64,000 bases of DNA from contig NZ_JABRXE010000009.1 in NCBI RefSeq assembly GCF_018982945.1, forward strand, positions 1 through 64,000. The letters run 5' to 3'. The position numbers were made by a program, and so were the translations under genes. This DNA comes from Anaerostipes faecalis (GTDB lineage Bacteria; Bacillota; Clostridia; Lachnospirales; Lachnospiraceae). Position 1 is the stretch's first letter. Every line of letters begins with the position of its first letter. Under the pieces are notes generated by a model that was not told the DNA's origin, did not search any database, and saw only the letters and a list, made by a program, of their open reading frames with translations. This document shows positions 9,086-18,975 of the stretch, piece by piece.

Positions 9086-12000
9086 ATGGCAAGAAAAATG
9101 AAAACCATGGATGGTAACACAGCCGCTGCACACGTGTCTTATGCGTTTACTGAAACAGCTGCAATTTATCCTATTACACCATCCTCACCAATGGCAGAAT
9201 CAACTGACCAGTGGGCAACACAGGGTAAGAAAAACATTTTTGGACACCCTGTAAAATTAGTTGAAATGCAGTCTGAAGCAGGTGCTGCAGGAACTGTTCA
9301 CGGTTCTTTGGCTGCTGGTGCATTAACAACTACTTATACAGCATCTCAGGGTCTGTTACTTATGATCCCTAATATGTACAAGATTGCTGGTGAAATGATG
9401 CCTTGTGTATTTGATGTATCTGCTCGTGCACTTGCATCTCATGCATTGAATATTTTTGGAGATCACTCTGATGTATATGCTTGTCGTCAGACAGGTTTTG
9501 CAATGCTTTGTAGCTCCAGTGTTCAGGAAGTAATGGACTTAGGAGCAGTTGCTCATCTGGCAACAATCAAAGGAAGAGTTCCAGTATTACATTTCTTCGA
9601 TGGATTTAGAACTTCTCATGAAATTCAGAAGATTGAAATGTGGGATAATGACGACCTTGCTGATATGGTTGATTATGATGCAATCGAAAAATTCAGAGCA
9701 GAAGCATTAAACCCAGAACATCCAGTTCTTCGTGGTTCAGCTCAGAACCCAGATATCTTCTTCCAGGCAAGAGAAGCTTGTAACTCTGCTTACAACGCAT
9801 TCCCTGCAATCGTTGAAGATTACATGAATCAGGTAAATGCTAAGATTGGAACAGACTACAAATTATTCAACTACTATGGTGCTGAAGATGCTGAAAGCAT
9901 TATCATCGCTATGGGATCTGTTTGTGAAACAATCGATGAAACAATCGATTACTTAATGAAACAGGGAGAAAAAGTTGGTGTTGTTAAAGTTCGTCTTTAC
10001 AGACCATTTGTTGCTGAAAAATTAGTTGAAGCTATCCCTGATACAGCTAAAGTTATCAATGTATTAGACAGATCTAAAGAACCTGGTGCAAGAGAACCAT
10101 TATACTTAGATGTAGTTAATGCATTAAGAGGAACAAAATTCGAAAGCTGCACAATCAACGGTGGACGTTACGGATTAGGTTCTAAAGATACTACACCAGC
10201 TGATATCATTGCAACATTCAAGAATGTTGACAAGAATGAATTTACATTAGCTATCGTGGATGACGTTACAAACTTATCTCTTGAAAGAGGAGAAATTCCT
10301 GTAACAGCTCCAGACAGCATTGTATCTTGTAAATTCTGGGGTCTTGGAGCAGACGGTACTGTTGGTGCTAACAAGAACTCTATCAAGATCATTGGTGACC
10401 ATACAGACAAATATGCTCAGGCATACTTTGATTATGATTCTAAGAAATCCGGTGGTGTTACAATGTCCCACTTACGTTTCGGAGATGACCCAATCAAATC
10501 TACATACCTGATCAACAAAGCTGACTTTGTTGCTTGTCACTGTGCACCATATTTAACAAAATACAATATGGTTCAGGACTTAAAAGATGGTGGAACATTC
10601 CTTCTTAACTGCAGCTGGGCTCCAGAAGAAGTAGGAGATCATCTTCCAGGACAGGTAAAAGCTTACCTTGCACAGCACAACATCAAATTCTACATTATCG
10701 ATGGTATTAAGATCGGTAAAGAAATCGGACTTGGTGGACGTATCAATACTGTACTTCAGTCTGCATTCTTCAAATTATCAGGAATCATCCCTGAAGAAGA
10801 TGCAATCAAATATATGAAAGATGCAGCAACAGCTTCTTACAGCAAGAAGGGTGATCACATCGTTAAGATGAACCATGATGCAATTGATGCTGGTGCAAAA
10901 GCAATCGTTGAAGTTCCAGTTCCAGCAGAATGGGCTGATTGTGAAGAAGAAAGCTTATTCATTGAAGCAAAAGAAGGAAGAAAAGAACTTGTTGATTACA
11001 TCAACAATATTCAGAATCCAGTAAACGGACAGGTTGGTAACTCACTGAAAGTTAGTGATTTATTACCATACGTTGACGGACATATGCCACACGGTGCATC
11101 TGCATTTGAAAAACGTGGAGTTGCAGTAGACGTTCCTTCTTGGAATCCAGATAACTGTATCCAGTGTAACTTCTGTGCATATGTATGTCCACATGCTACA
11201 ATTCGTCCAGTTGCAATGACTGAAGAAGAATTAGCAGCAGCTCCAGCAGCTACAAAAGCAGCTGACATGACAGGAATGCTAGGATATAAATTTGCTATGA
11301 CAGTTACAGTTCTTGACTGTTTAGGATGCGGATCTTGTGTCAATGTATGTCCAGGTAAGAAGGGTGAAAAAGCTCTTACTATGGAAGGATTAGACAGCCA
11401 GAGAGATCAGCAGGAAGTTTACACATATGGACAGAGCTTACCAGCAAAAGAAGAAGTATTAGCTAAATTCAAAGCTGATTCTGTTAAAGGAAGCCAGTTC
11501 AGACAGCCATTACTTGAGTTCTCAGGAGCTTGTGCTGGTTGTGGTGAAACACCATATGCTAAACTGATTACTCAGTTATTCGGTGATAGAATGTACATCG
11601 CTAACGCAACAGGATGTTCTTCTATCTGGGGTGGTTCTGCACCTGCTACACCATATACAACAAACGCTAAAGGACAGGGACCTGCATGGGCTAACTCACT
11701 GTTCGAAGACAATGCTGAATTTGGTTTAGGTATGTTCACAGGACAGAACACATTAAGAGAACAGACAAAAGAAAAAGTTGTTGCATTAGCTGAAACAACA
11801 GAAAACGCTGATGTTAAAGCAGCAGCAGCTGAATACTTAGACACATATACAGACGGAAGCAAGAACGGAGCAGCTACAGAAAAATTAGTTGCAGCTCTTG
11901 AAGCTTGTGGATGTGACGCTGCTAAAGAAATCCTTGCTAAGAAAGATTACTTATCTAAGAAATCTCAGTGGATCTTTGGTGGTGACGGATGGGCATACGA

Positions 12001-12607
12001 CATCGGATTCGGTGGTGTTGACCATGTATTAGCATCTGGAGAAGATGTAAATATCTTCGTATTTGATACAGAAGTTTACTCTAACACAGGTGGACAGGCA
12101 TCTAAAGCTACTAATGTAGGTGCAATCGCTCAGTTCCAGGCAGCTGGTAAACCAACCAAGAAGAAAGACCTTGCAGCAATTGCAATGAGCTACGGATATG
12201 TATACGTTGCTCAGATTTCTATGGGTGCTGATTACAACCAGACAGTAAAAGCTATCGCAGAAGCTGAAGCTTATCCAGGACCATCATTAGTTATCGGTTA
12301 TGCTCCATGTATCAACCATGGTATCAAAGGTGGTATGAAGATTGCTCAGACAGAAGAAAAGAAAGCTGTTACTTCTGGATACTGGAATCTGTTCAGATTC
12401 AACCCATCATTAGCATTAGAAGGAAAGAATCCATTCCACTTAGATTCTAAAGCTCCTTCAACAGATTATGAAGAGTTCATCATGGGTGAAGTTCGTTACA
12501 ACGCTCTTGCTCGTCAGAACCCTGAAAGAGCAAAAGAACTGTTCGCACAGTCTAAGAAGAATGCTGAAGAAAAATATGCTAAATTAAAAGAAATGTCTGA
12601 CAAATAG
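9086..12607 (+). CDS. nifJ: Pyruvate:ferredoxin (flavodoxin) oxidoreductase
   Basis: This single-chain enzyme of 1173 residues oxidises pyruvate with CoA to acetyl-CoA and CO2 and reduces ferredoxin. All domains are present in order: N-terminal pyrimidine-binding half with YPITPSSPMAE, the gamma-like domain, a two-cluster ferredoxin insert (CIQCNFCAYVCPHA near residue 690, CLGCGSCVNVCPGKKGEK near 745), CAGCGETPYAKL for the proximal cluster, and the thiamine diphosphate site GDGWAYDIG...DTEVYSNTGGQAS. The ATG at 9086 follows AGGAGGA; the frame extends 14 codons upstream. Codon choice is strongly biased (TTA, AAA, GCT, GTT), unlike neighbours and like the ribosomal protein genes, which suggests very high expression. 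Confidence 0.97.
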   Translation: MARKMKTMDGNTAAAHVSYAFTETAAIYPITPSSPMAESTDQWATQGKKNIFGHPVKLVEMQSEAGAAGTVHGSLAAGALTTTYTASQGLLLMIPNMYKIAGEMMPCVFDVSARALASHALNIFGDHSDVYACRQTGFAMLCSSSVQEVMDLGAVAHLATIKGRVPVLHFFDGFRTSHEIQKIEMWDNDDLADMVDYDAIEKFRAEALNPEHPVLRGSAQNPDIFFQAREACNSAYNAFPAIVEDYMNQVNAKIGTDYKLFNYYGAEDAESIIIAMGSVCETIDETIDYLMKQGEKVGVVKVRLYRPFVAEKLVEAIPDTAKVINVLDRSKEPGAREPLYLDVVNALRGTKFESCTINGGRYGLGSKDTTPADIIATFKNVDKNEFTLAIVDDVTNLSLERGEIPVTAPDSIVSCKFWGLGADGTVGANKNSIKIIGDHTDKYAQAYFDYDSKKSGGVTMSHLRFGDDPIKSTYLINKADFVACHCAPYLTKYNMVQDLKDGGTFLLNCSWAPEEVGDHLPGQVKAYLAQHNIKFYIIDGIKIGKEIGLGGRINTVLQSAFFKLSGIIPEEDAIKYMKDAATASYSKKGDHIVKMNHDAIDAGAKAIVEVPVPAEWADCEEESLFIEAKEGRKELVDYINNIQNPVNGQVGNSLKVSDLLPYVDGHMPHGASAFEKRGVAVDVPSWNPDNCIQCNFCAYVCPHATIRPVAMTEEELAAAPAATKAADMTGMLGYKFAMTVTVLDCLGCGSCVNVCPGKKGEKALTMEGLDSQRDQQEVYTYGQSLPAKEEVLAKFKADSVKGSQFRQPLLEFSGACAGCGETPYAKLITQLFGDRMYIANATGCSSIWGGSAPATPYTTNAKGQGPAWANSLFEDNAEFGLGMFTGQNTLREQTKEKVVALAETTENADVKAAAAEYLDTYTDGSKNGAATEKLVAALEACGCDAAKEILAKKDYLSKKSQWIFGGDGWAYDIGFGGVDHVLASGEDVNIFVFDTEVYSNTGGQASKATNVGAIAQFQAAGKPTKKKDLAAIAMSYGYVYVAQISMGADYNQTVKAIAEAEAYPGPSLVIGYAPCINHGIKGGMKIAQTEEKKAVTSGYWNLFRFNPSLALEGKNPFHLDSKAPSTDYEEFIMGEVRYNALARQNPERAKELFAQSKKNAEEKYAKLKEMSDK

Positions 12608-12661
12608 GCATTAAGCATTTAGCGAAAACGAGTCGTAGACGAAGTTTGAAAAGTATATAAA

Positions 12662-12701
12662 ATCTCCAGTAGATTAATTTAATCTACTGGGGATTTTTTT
12701 C
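12662..12701 (+). terminator. Terminator of nifJ
   Basis: A near-perfect stem, ATCTCCAGTAGATT with AATCTACTGGGGAT around a short AT loop, is followed by seven T. nifJ is therefore monocistronic. The rest of the gap to 12891 holds only a short palindrome at 12715-12728 and AT-rich promoter-like sequence. Confidence 0.88.
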
Positions 12702-12891
12702 ATTGTATGGCAAGTCACTCATGAGTGAGAGATGCAGGGAGTTGATAGCAGATTTGTCCGCTTTGCCCTTTCCTCTTATAGTTAACGAACATTTTACCTA
12801 AATTTAACATTACAGTACTATAAAATCGTGTAAAATATAGATGTCGTAAAAATGTAGTTAAATTTTAGTTAAAAATCAAAAGGAGAAAAAA

Positions 12892-14532
12892 GTGAACAGT
12901 ACAATAATATTAGGGCTGTTAGGGGGCCTGGCATTGTTCCTGTATGGAATGCAGATGATGAGTGCAGGATTAGAGTCTGCGGCAGGAGATAAAATGAAGG
13001 AAATTCTGGAACGATTGACTTCCAATCGTTTTCTAGGTGTTTTAGTGGGTGCTGTTATTACAGCAGTTATTCAGTCATCTTCTGCGACAACAGTTATGGC
13101 TGTTGGATTTGTAAACTCAGGGATGATGACATTAAATCAGGCTGTATGGATAATTATGGGTGCAAACATAGGAACAACAATTACCGGACAGCTGATTGCC
13201 CTGGACGTGGGAGCCATGGCACCATTAATTGCTTTTATCGGTGTAGCAATGATTGTATTCATGAAAAATCCCAAAATCCAGTATATCGGTCAGATATTTG
13301 CAGGACTTGGAATCTTATTTATCGGAATGAATATGATGGGTGATGCAATGGTGCCGCTGAGGGATTTTCCGCCATTTATTAATTTAATGACCAGATTTTC
13401 TAATCCGGCAGTAGGTATTCTGGCAGGAATGGTCTTTACAGCATTGATTCAGTCCTCATCTGCATCTGTAGGAATTTTGCAGGCACTGGCGTTAAGCGGT
13501 GTTATCAGTTTGCGAAATGCAGCTTTTGTATTGTTTGGACAAAATATCGGTACTTGTATTACAGCAGTACTGGCTTCCATTGGAACAGAAAGAAATGCAA
13601 AGAGAACAACGATCATTCACTTACTGTTTAATATTATCGGAACGGTGATATTCACTGTGGTCTGCCTGGTATTCCCGTTAACAGATTATGTGGCTGCGTT
13701 TAGCGGATCAAGTATTACAAGACAGATTGCCAATATGCATACATTATTTAATATTACAACAAGTATTCTGCTGATTCCGTTTGGAAATCAGCTGGCAGCA
13801 CTGGCTGTAAAAATTCTTCCGGAAAAAGAAGAAGAGAAAGAGCACCATAAGCATCTTAAGTATATGAAAGAAGTCGACACCAGTGTAGATGCAACAATCG
13901 GTACAGCTGCTATATATATGGAAGGAATGAAAAAAGAAATTTCCAGAATGCTTGAAATGGCAAGAATTAATGTTGAAAAGAGTTTCCAGGCATGTCTTCA
14001 GGGAAATAGCCAGTCTATTGATGATGTTGAAAAAAGAGAAGAATACATTGATTATTTAAATAAAGAAATTTCCAGAGCAATTTCTAAAATGATGATTCAT
14101 GAGACCAATGAGAAAAACTCTAAAAATATTGGATCATATTTTGATATCACAGGAAATATTGAGCGAATAGGAGACCATGCAGTAAATATCTGTGACTATA
14201 CAAAACTGATAGAAGAAAATAATATTAAATTTTCAGATGAATCTCTTGCAGAAATAGAAGAAATGAGAATGATATGTGCAGGTATGTTCCGAGCGGTACA
14301 GGAAATAACAACGGATGATGCCACATGGCTGGAAGCCATTCATGATTCAGAAAACTATGTGGATGAGAAAACAGAAGAATTTTATCAGAAGCATTTGGAG
14401 AGAATTAAAAGAGGGGAATGCAATGACGAAGCATGTATTATTTTCTCTGAAATGTTAACGGATTTTGAAAGAATTGGAGATCATATCTGGAATGTGGCAA
14501 AGCAGATAGGCAAAATCAAGGAGAGAAACTGA
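12892..14532 (+). CDS. Na/Pi cotransporter family protein
   Basis: The 546-residue protein has the paired QSSSATT and QSSSASVG motifs of the Na+/phosphate cotransporter (NptA) family in two inverted membrane repeats (residues 1-300), followed by a cytoplasmic PhoU-like helical domain (about 330-546) with repeated IERIGDHAVNICDY and FERIGDHIWNVAKQ signatures. The domain pair suggests sodium-driven phosphate transport with a built-in regulatory region. The start is GTG at 12892, behind AGGAG. It appears to be a single-gene unit. Confidence 0.9.
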   Translation: MNSTIILGLLGGLALFLYGMQMMSAGLESAAGDKMKEILERLTSNRFLGVLVGAVITAVIQSSSATTVMAVGFVNSGMMTLNQAVWIIMGANIGTTITGQLIALDVGAMAPLIAFIGVAMIVFMKNPKIQYIGQIFAGLGILFIGMNMMGDAMVPLRDFPPFINLMTRFSNPAVGILAGMVFTALIQSSSASVGILQALALSGVISLRNAAFVLFGQNIGTCITAVLASIGTERNAKRTTIIHLLFNIIGTVIFTVVCLVFPLTDYVAAFSGSSITRQIANMHTLFNITTSILLIPFGNQLAALAVKILPEKEEEKEHHKHLKYMKEVDTSVDATIGTAAIYMEGMKKEISRMLEMARINVEKSFQACLQGNSQSIDDVEKREEYIDYLNKEISRAISKMMIHETNEKNSKNIGSYFDITGNIERIGDHAVNICDYTKLIEENNIKFSDESLAEIEEMRMICAGMFRAVQEITTDDATWLEAIHDSENYVDEKTEEFYQKHLERIKRGECNDEACIIFSEMLTDFERIGDHIWNVAKQIGKIKERN

Positions 14533-14587
14533 TATTTACATAAAATGTTTTATATTTATTTTTAGAACTTACTTTTTGAACAAGCTA

Positions 14588-14656
14588 TGATATAATAATA
14601 TACAAAGGTAGATAGGGAACCTGGGAAAGTTACTTTTCCAGGTCTCTGCCTTGTTT
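14588..14656 (+). promoter_or_regulatory. Promoter and terminator-like leader hairpin before rpe
   Basis: An extended -10 box (TGATATAAT, 14588-14596) is followed within 10 bases by a two-tier hairpin: AAGGTAGA/TCTGCCTT outside and CCTGGGAAA/TTTTCCAGG inside (14605-14652), then GTTTT. It could be the terminator of the cotransporter gene or an attenuator on the rpe-mrp transcript; the promoter box upstream favours the second reading. Confidence 0.5.
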
Positions 14657-14694
14657 TAGGAAAGATTCATTAAGAAAACAGAAGGAGAAGCATT

Positions 14695-15351
14695 ATGGAA
14701 TATATTTTATCCCCATCTATTTTATCCGCAGATTTTGCAAAACTCGGTGCAGATGTTAAAGAAGCTGCAGATGCAGGTGCTCAGTGGCTTCATATTGATG
14801 TTATGGATGGAACATTTGTGCCAAATATTTCTTTTGGATTTCCGGTTATTAAATCCATCAGAGATTTGACAGATATTGTTTTTGATGTACATTTAATGAT
14901 TGAAGAACCAGGAAGATATGTTGATGAATTTGTAAAATCCGGAGCAGATTTAATCACACTTCATGCCGAATCAACAAAACATCTTCACAGAGCAATTCAG
15001 CAGGTGAAGGCTCACGGATGCAAGGTAGGAGTTTCTTTAAATCCGGCAACTCCGTTAAGTGCTTTGGATCATGTTTTGGAGGAAATTGATATGGTCCTGA
15101 TTATGACAGTAAACCCAGGATATGGAGGACAGTCCTATATTCAGGGAATGAATCAGAAAATTCGCGATTTAAGAAAGATCATAACAGAAAAAGGGCTGAA
15201 TGTTGATATTCAGGTTGATGGTGGAGTGAAAGCAGATAATATTCAGGCAATAAAAGAATGCGGAGCTAATGTTTTCGTAGCAGGATCTGCTGTATTTAAT
15301 GGCGATATTACGGCCAATGTGAAAGAATTATTAAAATTAATGGAGGATTAG
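14695..15351 (+). CDS. rpe: Ribulose-phosphate 3-epimerase
   Basis: This 218-residue TIM-barrel enzyme of the pentose phosphate pathway interconverts ribulose 5-phosphate and xylulose 5-phosphate. Signatures are LSPSILSADFAKLG, WLHIDVMDGTFVPNISFG with metal-ligand residues, FDVHLMIEEP, TVNPGYGGQSYI and the phosphate-binding QVDGGVKADN and AGSAVF. GGAGA precedes the ATG. The mrp gene follows four bases later. Confidence 0.96.
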   Translation: MEYILSPSILSADFAKLGADVKEAADAGAQWLHIDVMDGTFVPNISFGFPVIKSIRDLTDIVFDVHLMIEEPGRYVDEFVKSGADLITLHAESTKHLHRAIQQVKAHGCKVGVSLNPATPLSALDHVLEEIDMVLIMTVNPGYGGQSYIQGMNQKIRDLRKIITEKGLNVDIQVDGGVKADNIQAIKECGANVFVAGSAVFNGDITANVKELLKLMED

Positions 15352-15355
15352 ACAA

Positions 15356-16180
15356 ATGAGTGAGTGCAATCATGATTGCGGAAGCTGTAGCGCAAACTGT
15401 GATAGCAGAGCAAACAGTAAAACAGATTTTCTGGAACCTTTATATGGAGAAAGCAGTGTAAAAAAGGTTATTGGAATTGTCAGCGGAAAAGGTGGTGTTG
15501 GTAAATCTATGACAACATCTCTTTTAGCTGTTGCAGCCAACAGAAAAGGTCTTCACACAGGAATTTTAGATGGAGATATTACAGGACCATCCATTCCACA
15601 GACATTTGGTCTGCATGAAAGACTTCTGGGAAACAGTGAAGGAATTATTCTGCCGGCGTTGACTAATTTTGGAATTGAAATTGTATCATTGAACCTGATG
15701 CTGGAAGAAGAAACACAGCCGGTAATCTGGAGAGGGCCGGTAGTAGCAGATGTGGTAAAACAGTTCTGGGGTAAAACATTATGGAAAGATATTGATGTAA
15801 TGTTTGTAGACATGCCTCCAGGAACAGGAGAGGTACCTTTGACAGTATTCCAGTCTGTGCCTTTAGATGGAATTATTGTTGTGGCAACACCACAGGAGCT
15901 GGTAGGAATGATCGTTGAGAAAGCGGTAAATATGGCAAATATGATGAATGTGCCGGTATTAGGTCTCGTTGAAAATATGAGTTGCATTCAATGTCCGGAC
16001 TGTGGAAAGGAAATTAAAGTATTTGGAGACAGTCATATAGAAGAGATTTCTGATAAATTTAACATTCCTGTTCTTGGAAAACTGCCAATCGATCCAAAAT
16101 TAACAGAAGCATGTGACAATGGATTGATTGAAGATGTGGAAAATATTTACCTTGATGGGATTATTGACATGCTTGTTTAA
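15356..16180 (+). CDS. Mrp/NBP35 family Fe-S cluster carrier ATPase
   Basis: The 274-residue protein starts with a cysteine-rich tail (Cys 4, 8, 11, 15: CNHDCGSCSANC) like that of NBP35/ApbC, followed by a P-loop ATPase core: IVSGKGGVGKSMTTSLLA, DGDITGPSIPQTFG, FVDMPPGTGEVPLT. A CxxC pair (CIQCPDCGKEI) near residue 202 is the typical bridging cluster site. Such proteins bind and hand over 4Fe-4S clusters, fitting an organism rich in Fe-S enzymes. Its GGAGG lies in the end of rpe. Confidence 0.92.
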   Translation: MSECNHDCGSCSANCDSRANSKTDFLEPLYGESSVKKVIGIVSGKGGVGKSMTTSLLAVAANRKGLHTGILDGDITGPSIPQTFGLHERLLGNSEGIILPALTNFGIEIVSLNLMLEEETQPVIWRGPVVADVVKQFWGKTLWKDIDVMFVDMPPGTGEVPLTVFQSVPLDGIIVVATPQELVGMIVEKAVNMANMMNVPVLGLVENMSCIQCPDCGKEIKVFGDSHIEEISDKFNIPVLGKLPIDPKLTEACDNGLIEDVENIYLDGIIDMLV

Positions 16181-16233
16181 ATTTGTCAGTTAATAGACTT
16201 TAGAGTCTGAAAAATATAGCAATAAGAATAGAA

Positions 16234-16267
16234 AGAGTAGAAATTATGTTATTTCTGCTCTTTTTTT
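16234..16267 (+). terminator. Terminator of rpe-mrp
   Basis: AGAGTAGAAAT (16234-16244) pairs exactly with ATTTCTGCTCT apart from one mismatch, followed by seven T. Confidence 0.88.
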
Positions 16268-16355
16268 GTATACAATCATAAAATGCTAGTTAACATTTCT
16301 GTAAAAAATAATTGGAAAAATATGGAAATAAACTGTTCTTTTTTTAATACAAAGG

Positions 16356-16384
16356 TTGACAAAAAGAATATTTCAAGATAAAAT
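16356..16384 (+). promoter_or_regulatory. Sigma-A promoter of the 3D-domain gene
   Basis: TTGACA (16356-16361), a 17-base spacer and TAAAAT (16379-16384). The leader to the gene is about 70 bases. Confidence 0.8.
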
Positions 16385-16460
16385 CGTAACATACATCACA
16401 AAGATGTTACAAAAATGTTTCAAAATTTAAAAAAAGGGAAACAATTAGAAAGAGGTTATT

Positions 16461-16865
16461 ATGTTAAAAGTAATGAAGAAGAAAGTGTTATTAGTAGTAA
16501 TGATGTTAGTCGTGGCATCAGGATTCTTATTTACAGGATCTGCTTCAACCAATGCAAAAGCAAAAGAAGTACAGTACTTAGGAAAATATAAATTAACAGC
16601 TTATTGTGGTTGTAAAAAATGCAGTGGGAAATGGGGAAACCGTACTGCATCTGGTAAAAAGGCAAAACAGGGAAGAACTATTGCAGTAGACAGAAAAAAA
16701 ATCAAACTTGGAACAAAAGTAAGAATTAATGGAAAGACATATGTGGCTGAAGATGTTGGAGGAGGAGTAAAAGGTAAGCATATTGATATTTACTTCAAAT
16801 CCCACAGTCAGACAAAGAGATTCGGAAAGAAAACCGGAGTAAAAGTATACAAGATTAAAAAATAA
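16461..16865 (+). CDS. Secreted 3D-domain protein
   Basis: This small protein of 134 residues has a signal peptide (LLVVMMLVVASGFLFTG, cleavage likely near residue 30) and a C-terminal 3D domain: ASGKKAKQGRTIAVD, IKLGTKVRI, YVAEDVGGGVKGKHIDIYF, with the three aspartates that name the family. The fold is shared with MltA-type lytic transglycosylases, so a wall-active role outside the membrane is likely. CGCKKC near residue 50 is the usual TAYCGC lead-in. No LysM or G5 module is attached. AGAGG precedes the start. Confidence 0.85.
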   Translation: MLKVMKKKVLLVVMMLVVASGFLFTGSASTNAKAKEVQYLGKYKLTAYCGCKKCSGKWGNRTASGKKAKQGRTIAVDRKKIKLGTKVRINGKTYVAEDVGGGVKGKHIDIYFKSHSQTKRFGKKTGVKVYKIKK

Positions 16866-16874
16866 GAATTTATA

Positions 16875-16938
16875 AAAGGCTGTCGCCCTAAGAATAATGA
16901 AAGATTTAATTCAGTTCTTTCTTAGGAAGACAGCCTTT
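16875..16938. terminator. Bidirectional terminator
   Basis: AAAGGCTGTC (16875-16884) pairs with GACAGCCTTT (16929-16938), with CCTAAGAA/TTCTTAGG inside; T-rich on both exits, between convergent genes. Confidence 0.8.
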
Positions 16939-16957
16939 CTATTTTAACTATATTTAA

Positions 16958-17872
16958 TTAAAATTCTTCAGGATAGATTCCCTGATTTTTAAAATTCTGT
17001 AAAGCATCCATTACATTTTGCTTATCTTCAGGATAAGTGACTCCATACCACTGGTCTTTTGAAACAAGAACCTCCATGGTTGCTTTTCCCTGAGTTAATA
17101 GATCGCTGGCAACACTAGGAATAAAATATTCACCTTTTAAAGGATTTTCCTTTAATGCTTTATCAAGAAACAGAGGGAAGCCCTTTTCCAGCTCATCCAT
17201 GATCATTGGCTGGAATCCGAAAAAGTTCATGGACACCAGTTTATCAAAAGGAAGGGAATTCCATGTTGTGCCATCATCTTCAGTAAATTCTGCATGATCT
17301 TCTCGTTTCTCGATGTGGGTACGTTCTGTGATGGAAATCAGCTGATGGTTATCATCAACTTCACAGATTCCACGGGATACATAGCCGTTTTCTGTTACTG
17401 TATTGCCAAGGTGGTAACCGACCATGGCAAAAGGAGATTTTTCCTCGTTAGATTCTTTCATAAGAAAGTCTGCCATTACCTGAAAACCATGGACTCCATA
17501 ATAGTCATCAGCATTGATGACAGCAAAAGGTTCATTAATATAAGGTTTGGCACAAAGAACAGCGTGAGCAGTACCCCAGGGTTTGACACGGCCTTCAGGA
17601 AGTGAATAACCTTCAGGGAGTGCATCCACCTCCTGGAAAGCATAGCATACTTCCATGTCATCAGGGACACGTTTTCCGATGGTCTCCTTGAAATCCTGTT
17701 CAATAGCTTTTTTGATTATAAAGACAACTTTTCCAAATCCGGCACGTCTGGCATCATAAATGGAATAGTCAATGATAGCATGGCCTTGTGGATCCATAGG
17801 ATCCATTTGTTTTAAGCCTCCATAACGACTGCCCATACCGGCAGCAAGGATAACTAAAGCTGGTTTTTTCAT
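16958..17872 (-). CDS. Sugar-phosphate nucleotidyltransferase (UTP-type)
   Basis: The 304-residue protein opens with VILAAGMGSRYGGLKQMDPM, the nucleotide-binding loop of the NTP_transferase family, and contains GTAHAVLCAKP and VINADDYYG (metal-binding Asp). These enzymes make UDP- or dTDP-activated sugars. The sequence is not close to typical GalU or RfbA, so the sugar is uncertain. AGGAGG stands before the ATG. It is a single gene on the minus strand, divergent from nadA. Confidence 0.8.
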   Translation of the reverse strand: MKKPALVILAAGMGSRYGGLKQMDPMDPQGHAIIDYSIYDARRAGFGKVVFIIKKAIEQDFKETIGKRVPDDMEVCYAFQEVDALPEGYSLPEGRVKPWGTAHAVLCAKPYINEPFAVINADDYYGVHGFQVMADFLMKESNEEKSPFAMVGYHLGNTVTENGYVSRGICEVDDNHQLISITERTHIEKREDHAEFTEDDGTTWNSLPFDKLVSMNFFGFQPMIMDELEKGFPLFLDKALKENPLKGEYFIPSVASDLLTQGKATMEVLVSKDQWYGVTYPEDKQNVMDALQNFKNQGIYPEEF

Positions 17873-17969
17873 TCTATTTTCAACCTCCTGTTAATTTCTA
17901 TTATATAAAAATAGTATACATTATTAAAAAACATGAGTCTAGTATGAGGAGAAAAAACCCCATAAATAC

Positions 17970-17998
17970 TTGATTCAAAATGGTTGAAGTGGTATATT
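17970..17998 (+). promoter_or_regulatory. Promoter of the nadABC operon
   Basis: TTGATT (17970-17975), 17 bases, TATATT (17993-17998), 26 bases before nadA. I see no clear niacin-repressor operator. Confidence 0.7.
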
Positions 17999-18023
17999 AA
18001 ACATTAATAGTAAGGAGAAAAGG

Positions 18024-18932
18024 ATGCAAGAATTAAAGAAAGAAATCGAACAATTAAAAAAAGAAAAAAATGCTGTTTTACTGGCACATTATTATGTAGA
18101 TGACGAGGTGCAGGCAATTGCTGATTATGTGGGAGATTCCTATTATCTGGCAAAAGTTGCACTGAAAGAGTCAAAGGATGTTATCTGTTTTGCAGGTGTT
18201 AAATTCATGGGTGAGAGTGCTAAGATTCTGAATCCGGAAAGAACTGTTATTATGCCGGATCAGCTGGCAGATTGTCCTATGGCACATATGGTGGATGTTG
18301 AGAAGATTCAGAAGGTGAGAGAAGAATATGATGATCTTGCTGTTGTATGTTACATTAACTCAACTGCAGAAATCAAATCTTATTCTGATGTTTGCGTGAC
18401 ATCATCCAATGCCCTGAAAGTTGTGAAAGCACTTCCTCAGAAGAATATCTTCTTTATTCCAGATGAGAACCTGGGAAGATATATTGGATCACAGCTTCCA
18501 GAGAAAAACTTTATTTACAATGACGGATTCTGTCATGTACATAAGAGCATCACAGCAGATAATGTTAAAAAAGCAAAAGAAGCACATCCGGAAGCAGAGA
18601 TTCTGGTACATCCGGAGTGTACACCTGATGTTGTTGCATTGGGAGACTATATTGGAAGTACTTCTGGAATTATCGATTATGCAACAGCATCTGATAAGGA
18701 TACATTTATTATCTGTACAGAGATGGGTGTGTTATATGAACTGAAACAGAAGAATCCAGAAAAAACATTCTATTCAGTAGGACATCGTCAATTCTGCCCT
18801 AATATGAAACGAATCAGTCTGGAGAATGTGAGAGACACATTAAAAGAAATGAAGAATCAGGTAGAACTTCCGGAAGAACTGCGTCTTAATGCAAAGAAAG
18901 CTTTGGATGAGATGTTACGAATTGCCGGATAA
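18024..18932 (+). CDS. nadA: Quinolinate synthase A
   Basis: NadA condenses iminoaspartate with dihydroxyacetone phosphate to quinolinate using a 4Fe-4S cluster. The 302-residue protein shows the family features AHYYVDDEVQAIADYVGDSY, CFAGVKFMGESAKIL, the cluster cysteines (in FAGV region, HPECTPDVV, and FCPNMKRI), and MAHMVD. It heads the operon nadA-nadB-nadC. AAGGAG precedes the ATG. Confidence 0.96.
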   Translation: MQELKKEIEQLKKEKNAVLLAHYYVDDEVQAIADYVGDSYYLAKVALKESKDVICFAGVKFMGESAKILNPERTVIMPDQLADCPMAHMVDVEKIQKVREEYDDLAVVCYINSTAEIKSYSDVCVTSSNALKVVKALPQKNIFFIPDENLGRYIGSQLPEKNFIYNDGFCHVHKSITADNVKKAKEAHPEAEILVHPECTPDVVALGDYIGSTSGIIDYATASDKDTFIICTEMGVLYELKQKNPEKTFYSVGHRQFCPNMKRISLENVRDTLKEMKNQVELPEELRLNAKKALDEMLRIAG

Positions 18933-18975
18933 TTAAAATAAGAGACAGAGGTTCTAAGAAAGGAACTAAAGAGAT

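Noticed and set aside
12715-12728. 14-base palindrome TCACTCATGAGTGA after nifJ
   Set aside because: It is short, single in the window and without partner features; it could be an operator, but nothing supports that.
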